A DNA stretch of 64,000 nt from an uncultured Pseudomonadales bacterium (GTDB taxonomy: Bacteria > Pseudomonadota > Gammaproteobacteria > Pseudomonadales > Balneatricaceae). The notes under the pieces are model-generated. The model was not told where the DNA came from. It did not search any database and saw only the letters and a program-made list of their open reading frames with translations. Positions 33,470-42,730 of this stretch are shown piece by piece. Positions within the stretch are counted from its first letter, which is position 1. Every line of letters starts with the position of its first letter. Location of the stretch: positions 29,070 to 93,069 of the forward strand of contig CALKFY010000039.1 in assembly GCA_938084925.1 (NCBI GenBank), written 5' to 3'. A program made the position numbers and the translations under genes.

Positions 33470-35823
33470 GATCTAGAACAGACTTTCTGTTGGTGGGCGT
33501 GGACCCAATAGTTGAGTGGCTTGGGCTGACCGTAATAGTAGCCTTGAACTTGTTTTACACCGGCATCAATTAGCGCATCAGCTTGCTCTTGCTCTTCAAT
33601 ACCTTCGGCAATGATGTCAAAGTTTAATTCTTTTGACATGGTTACTAGGGCTCTGACAATAGCAATTGATCTTGGGTTGTCTTGCAGGTCGATGATAAAG
33701 CTACGGTCAATCTTTACAAAATCAGCAGGAATGTCACGAATGCGGTCCATGTTGGAGTGTTCCATGCCAAAGTCATCCAGTGCTATGCGAATGCCGTTTT
33801 CACGTAGATAATTGACGTTGTTTACGACTAGTTGCTGGTCATGAATTTCCGCTGTTTCGGGTAGCTCGATGATTAGTTTTTTTGCATTAGCTCCAGCTTG
33901 CTGTAGCTGGTTGACAATATCTGTCACGTAGCGCGGCGTGTGAAAGAAGGTGCTGTCAGCATTGATCGAAAGATAGTAATTCTCATCAAGTTCGTGCAGT
34001 TTCTGCAAAATAGGTAAGGTTTGTTTTTTGCTGGCTTTTTTGAACAGCGCGTACACAGGCCGGGACAATACCGTATCGATAAATTCTTTCGGTGCCAATA
34101 CGCTACCATCGGCGCGTTCCCAGCGCATCAACGCTTCAAAGCCAACTATATCTCCTGTGTCTATTTTGCAAATAGGTTGCAGGTAATAAACAAATTCATT
34201 GTTCTCTAAGCCTTGCATGATAGCGTCTAATTTAGGTGCGCTGCGGGCTTGGCTCCAGTGTTCGATAAAAGCTTGATCGGCAACGCGGATACAGTTTTTG
34301 CCGGCTTCTTTGGCTTCATACAGGGCGGCATCTGCTTGGCTCATAACATCTTTGAGTAGGCTGTCAGCGCCTAAGCGGGCAAGGCCTATGCTAATGCTAC
34401 GTGAAATTTCAGTGTTATGTAGATTAATGCTGGTTTTGGCAACTTGCTGGCGGATGTTATTGGCAAACTTAAGCGCTTCCTCTAGTTCGTCGGATTGTAA
34501 TGCAATACAAAACTCTTCGCCTCCCAGTCGGGCGGCAAAACTGCGATCATCACAAGCGTGGTGAAATACCCGAGAGCATGCTTTTAGTAACAGGTCGCCT
34601 GCGTGGTGGCCATAAATATCGTTAACACTCTTAAAGTTATCGAGATCTATCATTAGGATGCAGTAGTCGCTGTCACGTACACCATCGGCCATTTGGTTGG
34701 AGAAATATCGTCTGGATTTAAGATTGGTTAGCTCGTCGATTTCGACCAGATGCTTATAGGTCTGCTTTTGCAGTTCTAAGGATTTTGTTAAGTTAAACAG
34801 CTTTGCATTTTTCTGTTCTAGGTTTTGGTTGGCGTTGGTTATTTCTACGCTTTTTTGTTCAAGCTGCAAGCGTAAGGCATCGACTTCAGGTGAAGCCATT
34901 GTTAGCCCAACCCGACCCGAAGGCGAGAGAGATAATGTAAATGGTTGTCCTTGCTTTGCCGCAGATACAAAGCCGTCGCGTATTAGGGCCAATGAGCCGA
35001 TGATAAAAACAGTTATTGCATAGGTAGTAAACTCACTAGGTGGAATAAATGGCATATTGTTTTGGCCCCAAGCGAAAGGGGCAATAGCTGCAGCAATAGC
35101 AACCGCGACAGTGCCACCAAAGGATCCGGCAAAGTATACCGTGGTAAGCAAACTCGCAATTAATAACCAATAGTTACTAGGAAACAGGTAAATAACTGCC
35201 AAGTGAATCAGCGTGGCAGCAAAGGCTTGCAGCATTCTTTGCTGCCATTGTGAGAGGAATTCTTGACGTTGTCTGTATGTTTCTAAGAAGGTAAACATGA
35301 CGTTGCCAAGTACTGTAAACTCTAATAGATGTAGGTGAAAGAGTATGTCTTCAAAGGCGCTGAAGTGCGTCATGAAGTCTTCGTCATAGCGTATTACATG
35401 AAGCATGAGTAAGCTAATGAAATAAGCGGCGGCAACAGGTATTGCCGATGGCAAGTAAGCGACAAAATAGCCGCTGAATTCGCTAGGAGACCAAAGGCCA
35501 GTCAGTCTTTTACCAATGTAGCCAACACTGAATCCGCCTCCGAGTGTAACAAAGTCGAGCAGCATGCTAGCGTTAGTTGGAGCAAATATTAAGCAAGAAA
35601 TAAAATATGATAGGGCTATAGTGGGTAATGTATAGGCCCATTCGCGAACCGGTAGTAGAAATACCAGTGCCGCAATAACTGATAGATTAATTGATGACGC
35701 TGGTACGAGTCCCGAGCCAACAATTAACCAGTAGTAAGCATTTGCAGCAACAACAAGTGCTCCTGCAAGCATAATTTGCACAATGGGCGCCTTGTTAATG
35801 CCTATGCTACTACTGGAGGTCAT
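33466..35823 (-). CDS. Membrane GGDEF-EAL cyclic-di-GMP protein
   Basis: Protein of 785 aa: an N-terminal membrane domain with about eight hydrophobic segments (MASE1-like), a short coiled coil (about 305-355), a GGDEF domain with RLGGEEF and an EAL domain with GFEALMRW, IELPE, LDDFGMEHSN, VKIDRSF, AEGIE and VQGYYYG. The metal and catalytic residues of both domains look intact, so it could make or degrade c-di-GMP; no RxxD inhibitory site is seen before GGEEF. The start is ATG 35823; the track's first residue is a TTG. It follows fabV by 4 nt. Confidence 0.88.
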   Translation of the reverse strand: MTSSSSIGINKAPIVQIMLAGALVVAANAYYWLIVGSGLVPASSINLSVIAALVFLLPVREWAYTLPTIALSYFISCLIFAPTNASMLLDFVTLGGGFSVGYIGKRLTGLWSPSEFSGYFVAYLPSAIPVAAAYFISLLMLHVIRYDEDFMTHFSAFEDILFHLHLLEFTVLGNVMFTFLETYRQRQEFLSQWQQRMLQAFAATLIHLAVIYLFPSNYWLLIASLLTTVYFAGSFGGTVAVAIAAAIAPFAWGQNNMPFIPPSEFTTYAITVFIIGSLALIRDGFVSAAKQGQPFTLSLSPSGRVGLTMASPEVDALRLQLEQKSVEITNANQNLEQKNAKLFNLTKSLELQKQTYKHLVEIDELTNLKSRRYFSNQMADGVRDSDYCILMIDLDNFKSVNDIYGHHAGDLLLKACSRVFHHACDDRSFAARLGGEEFCIALQSDELEEALKFANNIRQQVAKTSINLHNTEISRSISIGLARLGADSLLKDVMSQADAALYEAKEAGKNCIRVADQAFIEHWSQARSAPKLDAIMQGLENNEFVYYLQPICKIDTGDIVGFEALMRWERADGSVLAPKEFIDTVLSRPVYALFKKASKKQTLPILQKLHELDENYYLSINADSTFFHTPRYVTDIVNQLQQAGANAKKLIIELPETAEIHDQQLVVNNVNYLRENGIRIALDDFGMEHSNMDRIRDIPADFVKIDRSFIIDLQDNPRSIAIVRALVTMSKELNFDIIAEGIEEQEQADALIDAGVKQVQGYYYGQPKPLNYWVHAHQQKVCSRS

Positions 35824-35827
35824 CAAA

Positions 35828-37024
35828 TTAGGCGCTAGCTATGGATGCAATGTCTGCGATAGGGCTAACATCGGCATCATAATCTACGCCTTCAATACCA
35901 AAACCAAATAAACGCAAGAATTCTTCCTTGTAACCCTGCATATCACTGATATCATTTAGATTTTCATCGGTAATTTGGGCCCACAACTCTTCAACTTTGC
36001 GTTGCACATGAGGTTCGATTTCTTTGTAATCGGCACGTAAGCGACCTTCGTCATCCAAACGTGGCGTATTGCCACAGAGGCTTTCGCGGAATAATAAGTC
36101 AATTTGTTCAATACAGCCTTCGTGAGTGCCTTCTTCCTTCATGACTTTGAATAGCAAGCCTAGGTACAAAGGCATAACTGGGATAGCTGCACTAGCTTGT
36201 GTGACGACTGCTTTTAGTACGGATACGCGTGCATCACCACCGAGGGTGGCCATAGTCTCGCGAATGCCGATAACCTTTTTGTCCAAGTCTTTTTTTGCTG
36301 CACCAATCGTGCCATCCCAATAGATGTCACGAGTGACTTCTTCACCCACATAGGTGTAGGCAGTGGTTTTGCAACCTGGGGCCAATACATCGGCGGCGCT
36401 TAGGGCGTCAATCCACATTTGCCAGTCTTCACCACCCATAACGGCGACGGTGTTATCAATCTCTTCTTGCGATGCAGCTTCAATGGTGAATTCTTTGATA
36501 ATACTCTTATCCGTGTCCACACCTTGTTGTACCACATCCTTACCGATAGGCTTAAGTGTAGACATATGAACTTCGCCAGTCTTTGGGTGTTGACGGCGAG
36601 GGGAGGCAAGGCTGTATACGACCATATCTACCTGACCTAGGTCGGCTTTGATGGTATCAATGGTTAGCTGCTTAATTTCGTCAGAAAAAGCGTCGCCATT
36701 AATGCTCTTGGCGTACATGCCTTGCGCTTCGGCAAATTTGTGAAAGGCTGCTGAGTTATACCAGCCAGCTGTGCCAGGTTTTTTTTCCGTGCCTGGCTTT
36801 TCAAAGAACAATCCTAAGGTGTCAGCACCACTACCGAAAGCCGCAGTGATGCGAGAGGCTAGGCCGTAGCCCGTGGAGGAGCCGATAACTAGGACTTTTT
36901 TAGGGCCGTTTTCGAGCGCGCCATTGTTCTTAACATATTCAATTTGGCTTTGGACGTTAGCTTCACAACCTGTAGGGTGGGTAGTGATACACATAAAGCC
37001 ACGTACACGGGGTTTAATAACCAT
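35828..37024 (-). CDS. fabV: Enoyl-[acyl-carrier-protein] reductase FabV
   Basis: NADH-dependent enoyl-ACP/enoyl-CoA reductase of 398 aa catalysing the last step of fatty-acid elongation; the family is known for triclosan tolerance. It has the typical [17 protein letters not shown] start, the dinucleotide-binding [12 protein letters not shown] (about residues 48-59), [10 protein letters not shown], and the catalytic Y-x8-K ([10 protein letters not shown]). Length fits. Followed closely by the GGDEF-EAL gene on the same strand. Confidence 0.96.
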   Translation of the reverse strand: MVIKPRVRGFMCITTHPTGCEANVQSQIEYVKNNGALENGPKKVLVIGSSTGYGLASRITAAFGSGADTLGLFFEKPGTEKKPGTAGWYNSAAFHKFAEAQGMYAKSINGDAFSDEIKQLTIDTIKADLGQVDMVVYSLASPRRQHPKTGEVHMSTLKPIGKDVVQQGVDTDKSIIKEFTIEAASQEEIDNTVAVMGGEDWQMWIDALSAADVLAPGCKTTAYTYVGEEVTRDIYWDGTIGAAKKDLDKKVIGIRETMATLGGDARVSVLKAVVTQASAAIPVMPLYLGLLFKVMKEEGTHEGCIEQIDLLFRESLCGNTPRLDDEGRLRADYKEIEPHVQRKVEELWAQITDENLNDISDMQGYKEEFLRLFGFGIEGVDYDADVSPIADIASIASA

Positions 37025-37097
37025 GATATTCCCTTGTTATTGATTTACAGACGCTATTATAGCGGTATAACGGGATTTTAACAGTCTCAAAATAAAA

Positions 37098-37157
37098 GCA
37101 AAAAACCTTGAATTTAATGGTTTTTTGCATTGACCAAGAGTTATAAATCTATATAAT
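37098..37157 (+). promoter_or_regulatory. Promoter of the second tRNA-Val, with an adjoining hairpin
   Basis: TTGACC (37130-37135) and TATAAT (37152-37157) have a 16-bp spacer and a CGCAGC discriminator. Directly upstream, GCAAAAAACC (37098-37107) and GGTTTTTTGC (37119-37128) form a perfect 10-bp inverted repeat with an 11-nt AT-rich loop. It may double as an UP element for the tRNA promoter and a terminator of upstream plus-strand transcription. Confidence 0.7.
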
Positions 37158-37202
37158 ACGCAGCTCATTCAGCCACGACCTTTGCTGAATGTCTCAAAAA
37201 GT

Positions 37203-37278
37203 GGGTGATTAGCTCAGCTGGGAGAGCATCTGCCTTACAAGCAGAGGGTCGGCGGTTCGATCCCGTCATCACCCACCA
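37203..37278 (+). tRNA. tRNA-Val(TAC), copy 2
   Basis: 76 nt, identical to copy 1 at 30840, encoded CCA, anticodon TAC. It stands alone. A T-rich stretch without a clear hairpin follows. The 257-bp spacer to soxB is AT-rich and includes an inverted repeat TTTAACT-T-AGTTAAA (37436-37450) that could be a regulator site for the sox operon. Confidence 0.97.
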
Positions 37279-37535
37279 CTTTTTCTGTTTTATTCTTGTT
37301 TATTTCTATTTGTCACTTTCCTAATTTTGGAACTTGTGATTTTTGTCGTTCCTGTAATTCATGATATTTAAGTAAAACGTCGAAAATATTATATAAATAC
37401 GCCTGTTTATTAAAAAAACGACCAGTGTTGTCGAATTTAACTTAGTTAAAAGCTAGGTCTTTAAGTACCTTTGCATACTAGTATTCCATATCCTTTCAAT
37501 GTGGAGATCCTAGGTGACAGACAACTGGAGGCCGT

Positions 37536-38792
37536 ATGGGCAAGTACAACGCCCTTAATATTGCATGGCAAGCCCTGCGTGGTAACAAAAATTGGCAGCG
37601 CGCTTGGCGTGATCCACAACCCAAGTCCCATTACGATGTAATAATCATTGGTGGCGGTGGCCATGGCCTAGCAACGGCCTATTATCTAGCCAAGGTGCAT
37701 GGCATTACTAATGTTGCCGTGTTGGAAAAAAGCTGGATAGGCGGTGGTAACGTTGGCCGTAATACCACTATTGTACGTTCCAATTACATGCTTGATGGCA
37801 ACGCCCCATTTTACGAAATGGGTATGGACCTTTGGCGTACCATGGCGTTAGATCTAAACTACAATGCCATGTTCTCACCTCGCGGTGTTATGAACCTTGC
37901 TCACAGCAAGGCTCAATATGATGCTTTCGCACGTCGTGGCAACTCTATGTGTCTCAATGGCATTGATGCCGTAATTCTATCCCGTGACGAAGTCCTTGAA
38001 CGTGAGCCGGCACTACGGGCCGCTGATCAAGAACGTTTCCCTATCTTTGGCGGTCTACTTCAGCCTGAAGCAGGTAACGCTCGCCACGATGCCGTGGCTT
38101 GGGGTTATGCTCGTGCCGCCGACCAGTTGGGTGTAGACATAATTCAGAACTGTGAAGTCCTAGACTTCATTAAACAGGGTGAAGAAATCGTCGGGGTGAA
38201 AACTAACCGTGGTGATATCCGTGCCGACAAGGTAGGTTTGGCTGTAGCGGGTAACTCCAGCCGCTTAACCAGCAAGTTAGGTTTGCGCTTACCTATTGAA
38301 AGCCATGTGCTACAAGCTTTTGTTACGGAACCATATAAGCCTGTGGTTAACGGTGTTGTTACCTTTGGTGCTGGACACTTTTATGTTTCCCAATCCGATA
38401 AAGGCGGTTTGGTATTTGGTGGCGATATAGATGGCTATAATACCTATGCGCAACGCGGTAACCTGCCAGTATTTGAAGACGTTATCTCTAGTGGCTTATC
38501 TATTATGCCAGGTTTGTCACGCCTAAAATTATTACGTAATTGGGGTGGCATCATGGACATGTCCATGGATGGCTCGCCAATCATTGATGTTGGTCCTATT
38601 GATGGCTTGTACCTAAACACTGGTTGGTGCTACGGCGGCTTTAAAGCTACGCCGGCATCGGGTTGGTGTTTTGCTCATACCATTGCCAACGACAAGGCCC
38701 ACGCCCTAAACGAAGCTTATACACTGGATCGTTTTGCCAAGGGTTACACCATTGATGAAAAGGGCGCAGGCCCTTATCCGAAAGCACATTAA
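37536..38792 (+). CDS. soxB: Sarcosine oxidase, beta subunit
   Basis: Flavin subunit of heterotetrameric sarcosine oxidase, 418 aa. The N-terminal FAD-binding YDVIIIGGGGHGLATAYYLA (about residues 33-52) is followed by VLEKSWIGGGNVGRNTTIVRSNY. NARHDAVAWGYARAA carries the histidine (about 184) expected to bind FMN covalently. The SGW-type C-terminal motif NTGWCYGGFKATPASG is present. GGAGG stands four bases before the ATG. The enzyme oxidises sarcosine to glycine, yielding H2O2 and 5,10-methylene-tetrahydrofolate. First of soxBDAG. Confidence 0.97.
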   Translation: MGKYNALNIAWQALRGNKNWQRAWRDPQPKSHYDVIIIGGGGHGLATAYYLAKVHGITNVAVLEKSWIGGGNVGRNTTIVRSNYMLDGNAPFYEMGMDLWRTMALDLNYNAMFSPRGVMNLAHSKAQYDAFARRGNSMCLNGIDAVILSRDEVLEREPALRAADQERFPIFGGLLQPEAGNARHDAVAWGYARAADQLGVDIIQNCEVLDFIKQGEEIVGVKTNRGDIRADKVGLAVAGNSSRLTSKLGLRLPIESHVLQAFVTEPYKPVVNGVVTFGAGHFYVSQSDKGGLVFGGDIDGYNTYAQRGNLPVFEDVISSGLSIMPGLSRLKLLRNWGGIMDMSMDGSPIIDVGPIDGLYLNTGWCYGGFKATPASGWCFAHTIANDKAHALNEAYTLDRFAKGYTIDEKGAGPYPKAH

Positions 38793-38807
38793 TAGGACGC
38801 TAAGCAT

Positions 38808-39092
38808 ATGTTACGAATTAACTGTCCTCATTGTGGTGAGCGCGAACACTCCGAATTCACTTATGGTGAAGACGCCAATCGCAGTTTGCCTGCCACCGAT
38901 GCCAGCCTAGAAACCTGGAACGAATATGTTTACCAGCGTGATAACGTTGCTGGTGAACACATGGAATATTGGCACCACGCACTAGGTTGCCGAACCTGGT
39001 TGAAGGTGCAGCGCAATACTTTAACTCACGAAATTAGCTGGGTTGGTTTGCCACATGATATGCCACCTAGCCAGACGGAGGCACAGTCATGA
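38808..39092 (+). CDS. soxD: Sarcosine oxidase, delta subunit
   Basis: Zinc-binding structural subunit of 94 aa. CPHCGEREHSEFTYGGD-like N-terminal cysteines (CPHC at residues 6-9) pair with a distal H/C group (HHALGCRTWLKV). The family end TLTHEI is present. It lies 15 nt after soxB and overlaps soxA by four bases (ATGA), indicating coupled translation. Confidence 0.96.
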   Translation: MLRINCPHCGEREHSEFTYGEDANRSLPATDASLETWNEYVYQRDNVAGEHMEYWHHALGCRTWLKVQRNTLTHEISWVGLPHDMPPSQTEAQS

Positions 39093-42058
39093 GCGGGTTT
39101 AGACATGGCGCAGGCCGCCTAGGTGACAAAGAAATTGCCTTTAGTTTTGATGGCCGCAACTTAGCCGCACGCGAAGGTGATACCGTTGCTTCCGCTCTAG
39201 TAGCTAATGGCATCGAAGTGGTTGGTCGTAGCTTTAAGTATCACCGCGCTCGCGGTGTAACTTCATGCGGCCCAGAAGAAACGGGTGCTTTGGTGACTAT
39301 TGGTCACGGCGCTACAGCAGAACCCAATGCCCGCGCTACCATGCAATTGGTAACGCCAGGTATGGAAGTGAGTTCACAAAACTGCTGGCCTTCACCTAAA
39401 TTAGATTTGTTGTCGTTGAACAATGTTATCGGTTCTATTTTGCCGGGTTCTCCTTTTGCCGCGGGTTTTTATTACAAGACCTTTATGTGGCCCGCCAAAT
39501 TCTGGTATAGCTTTTATGAGCCAACTATTCGTCGTGCGGCAGGTATGGGTAAGGTGCCTACGGACGCTGATCCAGATGTTTACGACCGGGTGAATAGCTT
39601 TACCGATGTCGCTATTGTTGGTGGTGGTTCTGCGGGTTTAAGTGCAGCGCTTAGCGCTGCCCAAAGTGGTCTACGTGTTGTACTGATGGATGAGCATGCG
39701 GAGTTTGGTGGTCAACTGCTTAATGAAGCGGTGAATCAAGGCAATCTTGAATTAGAACAGTGGCGCCTAGATACTATTGCAGCACTAGAAGCGGCAGATA
39801 ACGTGACTCTGTTACGCAAAACTATTTGTTGGGGCCGTTTTGATGGCAACACCTTAGCTGCTCACGAAATCGTTGACGGTAAAGTGCGTCATAATTATCA
39901 CAAGATTCAAGCTAAGAAAGTCATCATTGCTGCTGGTGCTATTGAACGCCCATTGGTGTTTGCTAATAACGATAAACCTGGTGTTATGTTGGCTTCTGGT
40001 GCCCGTAAAATGCTTAATCACTATGGTGTTGCTGCTGGCAAAACCATGGTGGTATTTACTAACAACGATAGCGCCTACCAAACAGCCTTTGATTACCATG
40101 ACCAAGGTGTTACCGTGAGCGCCGTGGTTGATAGTCGCCAAAAGCCTTCTGCGCAGTTGCTTGCCGCTTGTATGGAGCGCGGTATCCCAGTACAAACCCA
40201 AAGTGTGGTTACCAAGGCTAAAGGTTGGCATGGTGTACGTAGCGTAGCCGTAGCTGATTTGGCTGCTAATGGTCAAAGTGTTGGTCAGACACGCAGTATT
40301 GCTTGTGATGTCTTAGCTCACTCAGGTGGCTGGACTCCGCAAGTACAAATGGCTGCTCATGGTGGCACACCACCAATATACGATAACCAAATTGCCGCTT
40401 TTGTGGTTGACCAACAAGCCGAAGATACCTGGTCAGTGGCCGGTGCCGAAGGTGAGTTTGGTTTGCATGCGGGTATCGATCAGGCTGTAGCTGCTGCACA
40501 AGCTGCTTGTCAGGCACTGGGTGCTAGTGGTGGTGATATAAGCAAGCCTACGCAAGATATCGCTGGTGAGCTAAATATTCAGCCACTATGGCGTGTACCG
40601 GCTAAAGGTAAGCAGCTGATTGATATTCAGCACGACGTGACGTCTGCGGACATTGTGCAATCGCATTTGGAAGGTTTTGTTTCCGTTGAGCACATGAAAC
40701 GTTATACCACTTTGGGTATGGCTAATGACCAAGGACGTACGTCCAACGTTAACGCCCTGGCTATTATGGCGCAATGCCAAGGCCAGAGTATTGCCGAAAC
40801 CGGTACTACGCGCTTCCGTTCTCCGATTGCTCCTGTGTCTATGGGTGGTATTGGTGGTCGCGAACTAGGTGAGCACTTTAAGCCATTACGCCGTACACCA
40901 ATGCAAGAATGGCATGAGCGCCGTGGTGCCGTGTTTGTAGAAACAGGCTTGTTCCGTCGTGCTCAGTATTACCCCCTAGCCGGTGAAACCATTGATGATG
41001 CTTATGTGCGTGAAACGGCTCATGTGCGCTCCAAGGTTGCCATGTGCGATGTCAGTACCTTAGGTAAGATTGAAATCGTTGGTCCTGATGCGGCCGAGTT
41101 CTTGAACCGTGTTTACATCAACATGTTTAGTACCTTGCCAGTTAACAAGGCCCGTTATGGTGTCATGCTACGTGAAGACGGCATTGTGTTTGACGACGGT
41201 ACCACTTCGCGCTTGGCAGAAGATCGTTACTTTATGACTACCACCACAGCCAAAGCAGGCCCTGCTTTGGCCCATATGGAGCGTTGTTTAGAAATAGACT
41301 GGCCAGAATTGAAAGTGCGTGTTAGTTCCATTAGTGAGCGTTGGGCTGCTATGGCTGTGGCTGGACCACAGGCTCGCGCCACCTTGCAAAAGGCTTTCCC
41401 TGCCATGGACTTCAGTAATGAAGGTTTTCCATTTATGGGTGTGGTCCACGGTGAACACAATGGTGCTACTTTGCGCGTACTACGTTTGAGTTTCTCCGGT
41501 GAAATGGCCTATGAGGTTTATACGGAAGCCGACCATGGTGAGGCCGTATGGCAACACATCATGGATGCAGGTGCCGACTTTGACATTATTCCTTATGGCT
41601 TAGAAGCCTTGGGTGCGTTACGTATCGAGAAAGGTCACGTAACGGGTGCCGAACTAGATGGCCGCGTTACCTTGGGTGATGTGAACATGGAAGGCATGGC
41701 TTCTAAGAAGAAGTGGTTTGTGGGTAAGAACCTAATGCAGCGTGAAGGCTTGCAAGATGCTGAGCGTCCACGTTTGGTGGGTTTGAAAGCCGTGAATCCT
41801 AATGAAGCCATTCAAACGGGCTCTATTTTGGTTACCGAAGCCAATGCCGGAGCTGGTGCCGATAAGCAAGGTTGGGTGAGTTCTATGACTTATAGTCCAG
41901 AGCTTAACAACTATATTGCTTTGGGTTTCTTGCGAGACGGTCCTAACCGACATGGCGAGAAGATCTATGCGGCGTATCCGTTAAAAGGTATTAACGTGGA
42001 AGTTGAAGTGGTGAGCAGCCATTTTGTCGACCCAAGCAATGATAGGGTGAAAGGCTAA
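39089..42058 (+). CDS. soxA: Sarcosine oxidase, alpha subunit
   Basis: Large 989-aa subunit. An N-terminal ferredoxin-like domain (REGDTVASALVANG, YHRARGVTSCGPEE) comes first, then an NAD(P)/FAD-type dinucleotide domain (VAIVGGGSAGLSAALSAA, about residues 175-192) and a C-terminal GcvT-like aminomethyltransferase domain from about residue 600 (ALGALRIEKGHVTGAELDG near 835). The C-terminal domain works with SoxG at the folate site. Length fits the roughly 970-1000 aa of the family. No frameshift is apparent. Confidence 0.97.
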   Translation: MSGFRHGAGRLGDKEIAFSFDGRNLAAREGDTVASALVANGIEVVGRSFKYHRARGVTSCGPEETGALVTIGHGATAEPNARATMQLVTPGMEVSSQNCWPSPKLDLLSLNNVIGSILPGSPFAAGFYYKTFMWPAKFWYSFYEPTIRRAAGMGKVPTDADPDVYDRVNSFTDVAIVGGGSAGLSAALSAAQSGLRVVLMDEHAEFGGQLLNEAVNQGNLELEQWRLDTIAALEAADNVTLLRKTICWGRFDGNTLAAHEIVDGKVRHNYHKIQAKKVIIAAGAIERPLVFANNDKPGVMLASGARKMLNHYGVAAGKTMVVFTNNDSAYQTAFDYHDQGVTVSAVVDSRQKPSAQLLAACMERGIPVQTQSVVTKAKGWHGVRSVAVADLAANGQSVGQTRSIACDVLAHSGGWTPQVQMAAHGGTPPIYDNQIAAFVVDQQAEDTWSVAGAEGEFGLHAGIDQAVAAAQAACQALGASGGDISKPTQDIAGELNIQPLWRVPAKGKQLIDIQHDVTSADIVQSHLEGFVSVEHMKRYTTLGMANDQGRTSNVNALAIMAQCQGQSIAETGTTRFRSPIAPVSMGGIGGRELGEHFKPLRRTPMQEWHERRGAVFVETGLFRRAQYYPLAGETIDDAYVRETAHVRSKVAMCDVSTLGKIEIVGPDAAEFLNRVYINMFSTLPVNKARYGVMLREDGIVFDDGTTSRLAEDRYFMTTTTAKAGPALAHMERCLEIDWPELKVRVSSISERWAAMAVAGPQARATLQKAFPAMDFSNEGFPFMGVVHGEHNGATLRVLRLSFSGEMAYEVYTEADHGEAVWQHIMDAGADFDIIPYGLEALGALRIEKGHVTGAELDGRVTLGDVNMEGMASKKKWFVGKNLMQREGLQDAERPRLVGLKAVNPNEAIQTGSILVTEANAGAGADKQGWVSSMTYSPELNNYIALGFLRDGPNRHGEKIYAAYPLKGINVEVEVVSSHFVDPSNDRVKG

Positions 42059-42585
42059 TGGCTAGTGCACTAGAACAACATTTTGCTATGCCACAGGTAT
42101 TTGCTGCGGTATCCATCAATGAAGTTGCGGCCACAAAAATGTGGCAGCTTGAAGGCTTTGCTTCAGTCGAGGCACAGGTCGCTAAGTTAACTAACATGGC
42201 GGTCCCCAGTGCCGGCAAGTTCACCGAAGCGGGTGATCAACGAGTGGTATGGCAGGGCAAGGATCGTTACTTTTGGCTAACCGATGTCACTAACGTAGAT
42301 TCTGCCGAAGACTTTTATGCTACCGACCAGTCGCAAGGTAAAACGCAATTGCAAGTGAGTGGTGCCGATGCTCGGGCTTTGTTGGCCCGGGGTATACCTG
42401 TAGAGCTTGATGATGCCGCTTTTGCTGTAGGTGATATTAACATGACGCACATCAATCACATTGGCGTGAGTGTGATGCGCCTAGCTGACGTTGATGAGCA
42501 GCCGGTATTTGAACTTTGGGTAATGCGTGGTTTTGCCGTCTCCTTAATGGAGTTCCTAACGGCGTCGGCTGCGACCTTGCGTTAG
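42058..42585 (+). CDS. soxG: Sarcosine oxidase, gamma subunit
   Basis: Smallest GcvT-related subunit, 175 aa, helping form the folate-binding side of the heterotetramer. Its ATG overlaps the soxA stop (TAATG). Typical blocks are the GADARALLARGIPVELDDAAF segment and HINHIGVSVMRL. It ends the soxBDAG unit; an intrinsic terminator follows about 30 nt later, so the downstream aminotransferase is likely transcribed separately. I do not see the glyA/folD/purU genes that often join sox operons. Confidence 0.93.
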   Translation: MASALEQHFAMPQVFAAVSINEVAATKMWQLEGFASVEAQVAKLTNMAVPSAGKFTEAGDQRVVWQGKDRYFWLTDVTNVDSAEDFYATDQSQGKTQLQVSGADARALLARGIPVELDDAAFAVGDINMTHINHIGVSVMRLADVDEQPVFELWVMRGFAVSLMEFLTASAATLR

Positions 42586-42617
42586 TCATTTGCGTCGACC
42601 CATAGTGAATATTATCA

Positions 42618-42645
42618 ACGGGTACTTGCAGTGCCCGTTTTTATT
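42618..42645 (+). terminator. Terminator after soxG
   Basis: ACGGGTAC (42618-42625) pairs with GTGCCCGT (42631-42638; one G-U) around TTGCA, followed by T residues. Confidence 0.85.
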
Positions 42646-42671
42646 AGAGACACTCAAACTAGTTTATTTGT

Positions 42672-42696
42672 GGGGTCGGACCTTGGGTCTGACTCT
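42672..42696. repeat. Degenerate REP-like palindrome
   Basis: GGGGTCGGACCT-T-GGGTCTGACTCT resembles the perfect palindrome at 6371-6395. Its four departures from perfect self-complementarity are all G-U compatible in plus-strand RNA. It lies in the spacer between the sox terminator and the aminotransferase gene. Confidence 0.55.
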
Positions 42697-42730
42697 AAAT
42701 ACCCTATTATAACGACTACAGGAAAACCTC

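Noticed and set aside
33466-35823. Degenerate GGDEF domain (GGEEF rather than GGDEF)
   Set aside because: GGEEF is a normal active variant and the EAL residues are intact, so inactivity cannot be claimed.
37279-37535. Possible glycine riboswitch upstream of soxBDAG
   Set aside because: The spacer is AT-rich and shows none of the conserved GGAGAG-type aptamer sequence or pairing.
39854-40276. 140-aa minus-strand ORF inside soxA
   Set aside because: Shadow frame within a fully intact conserved gene.
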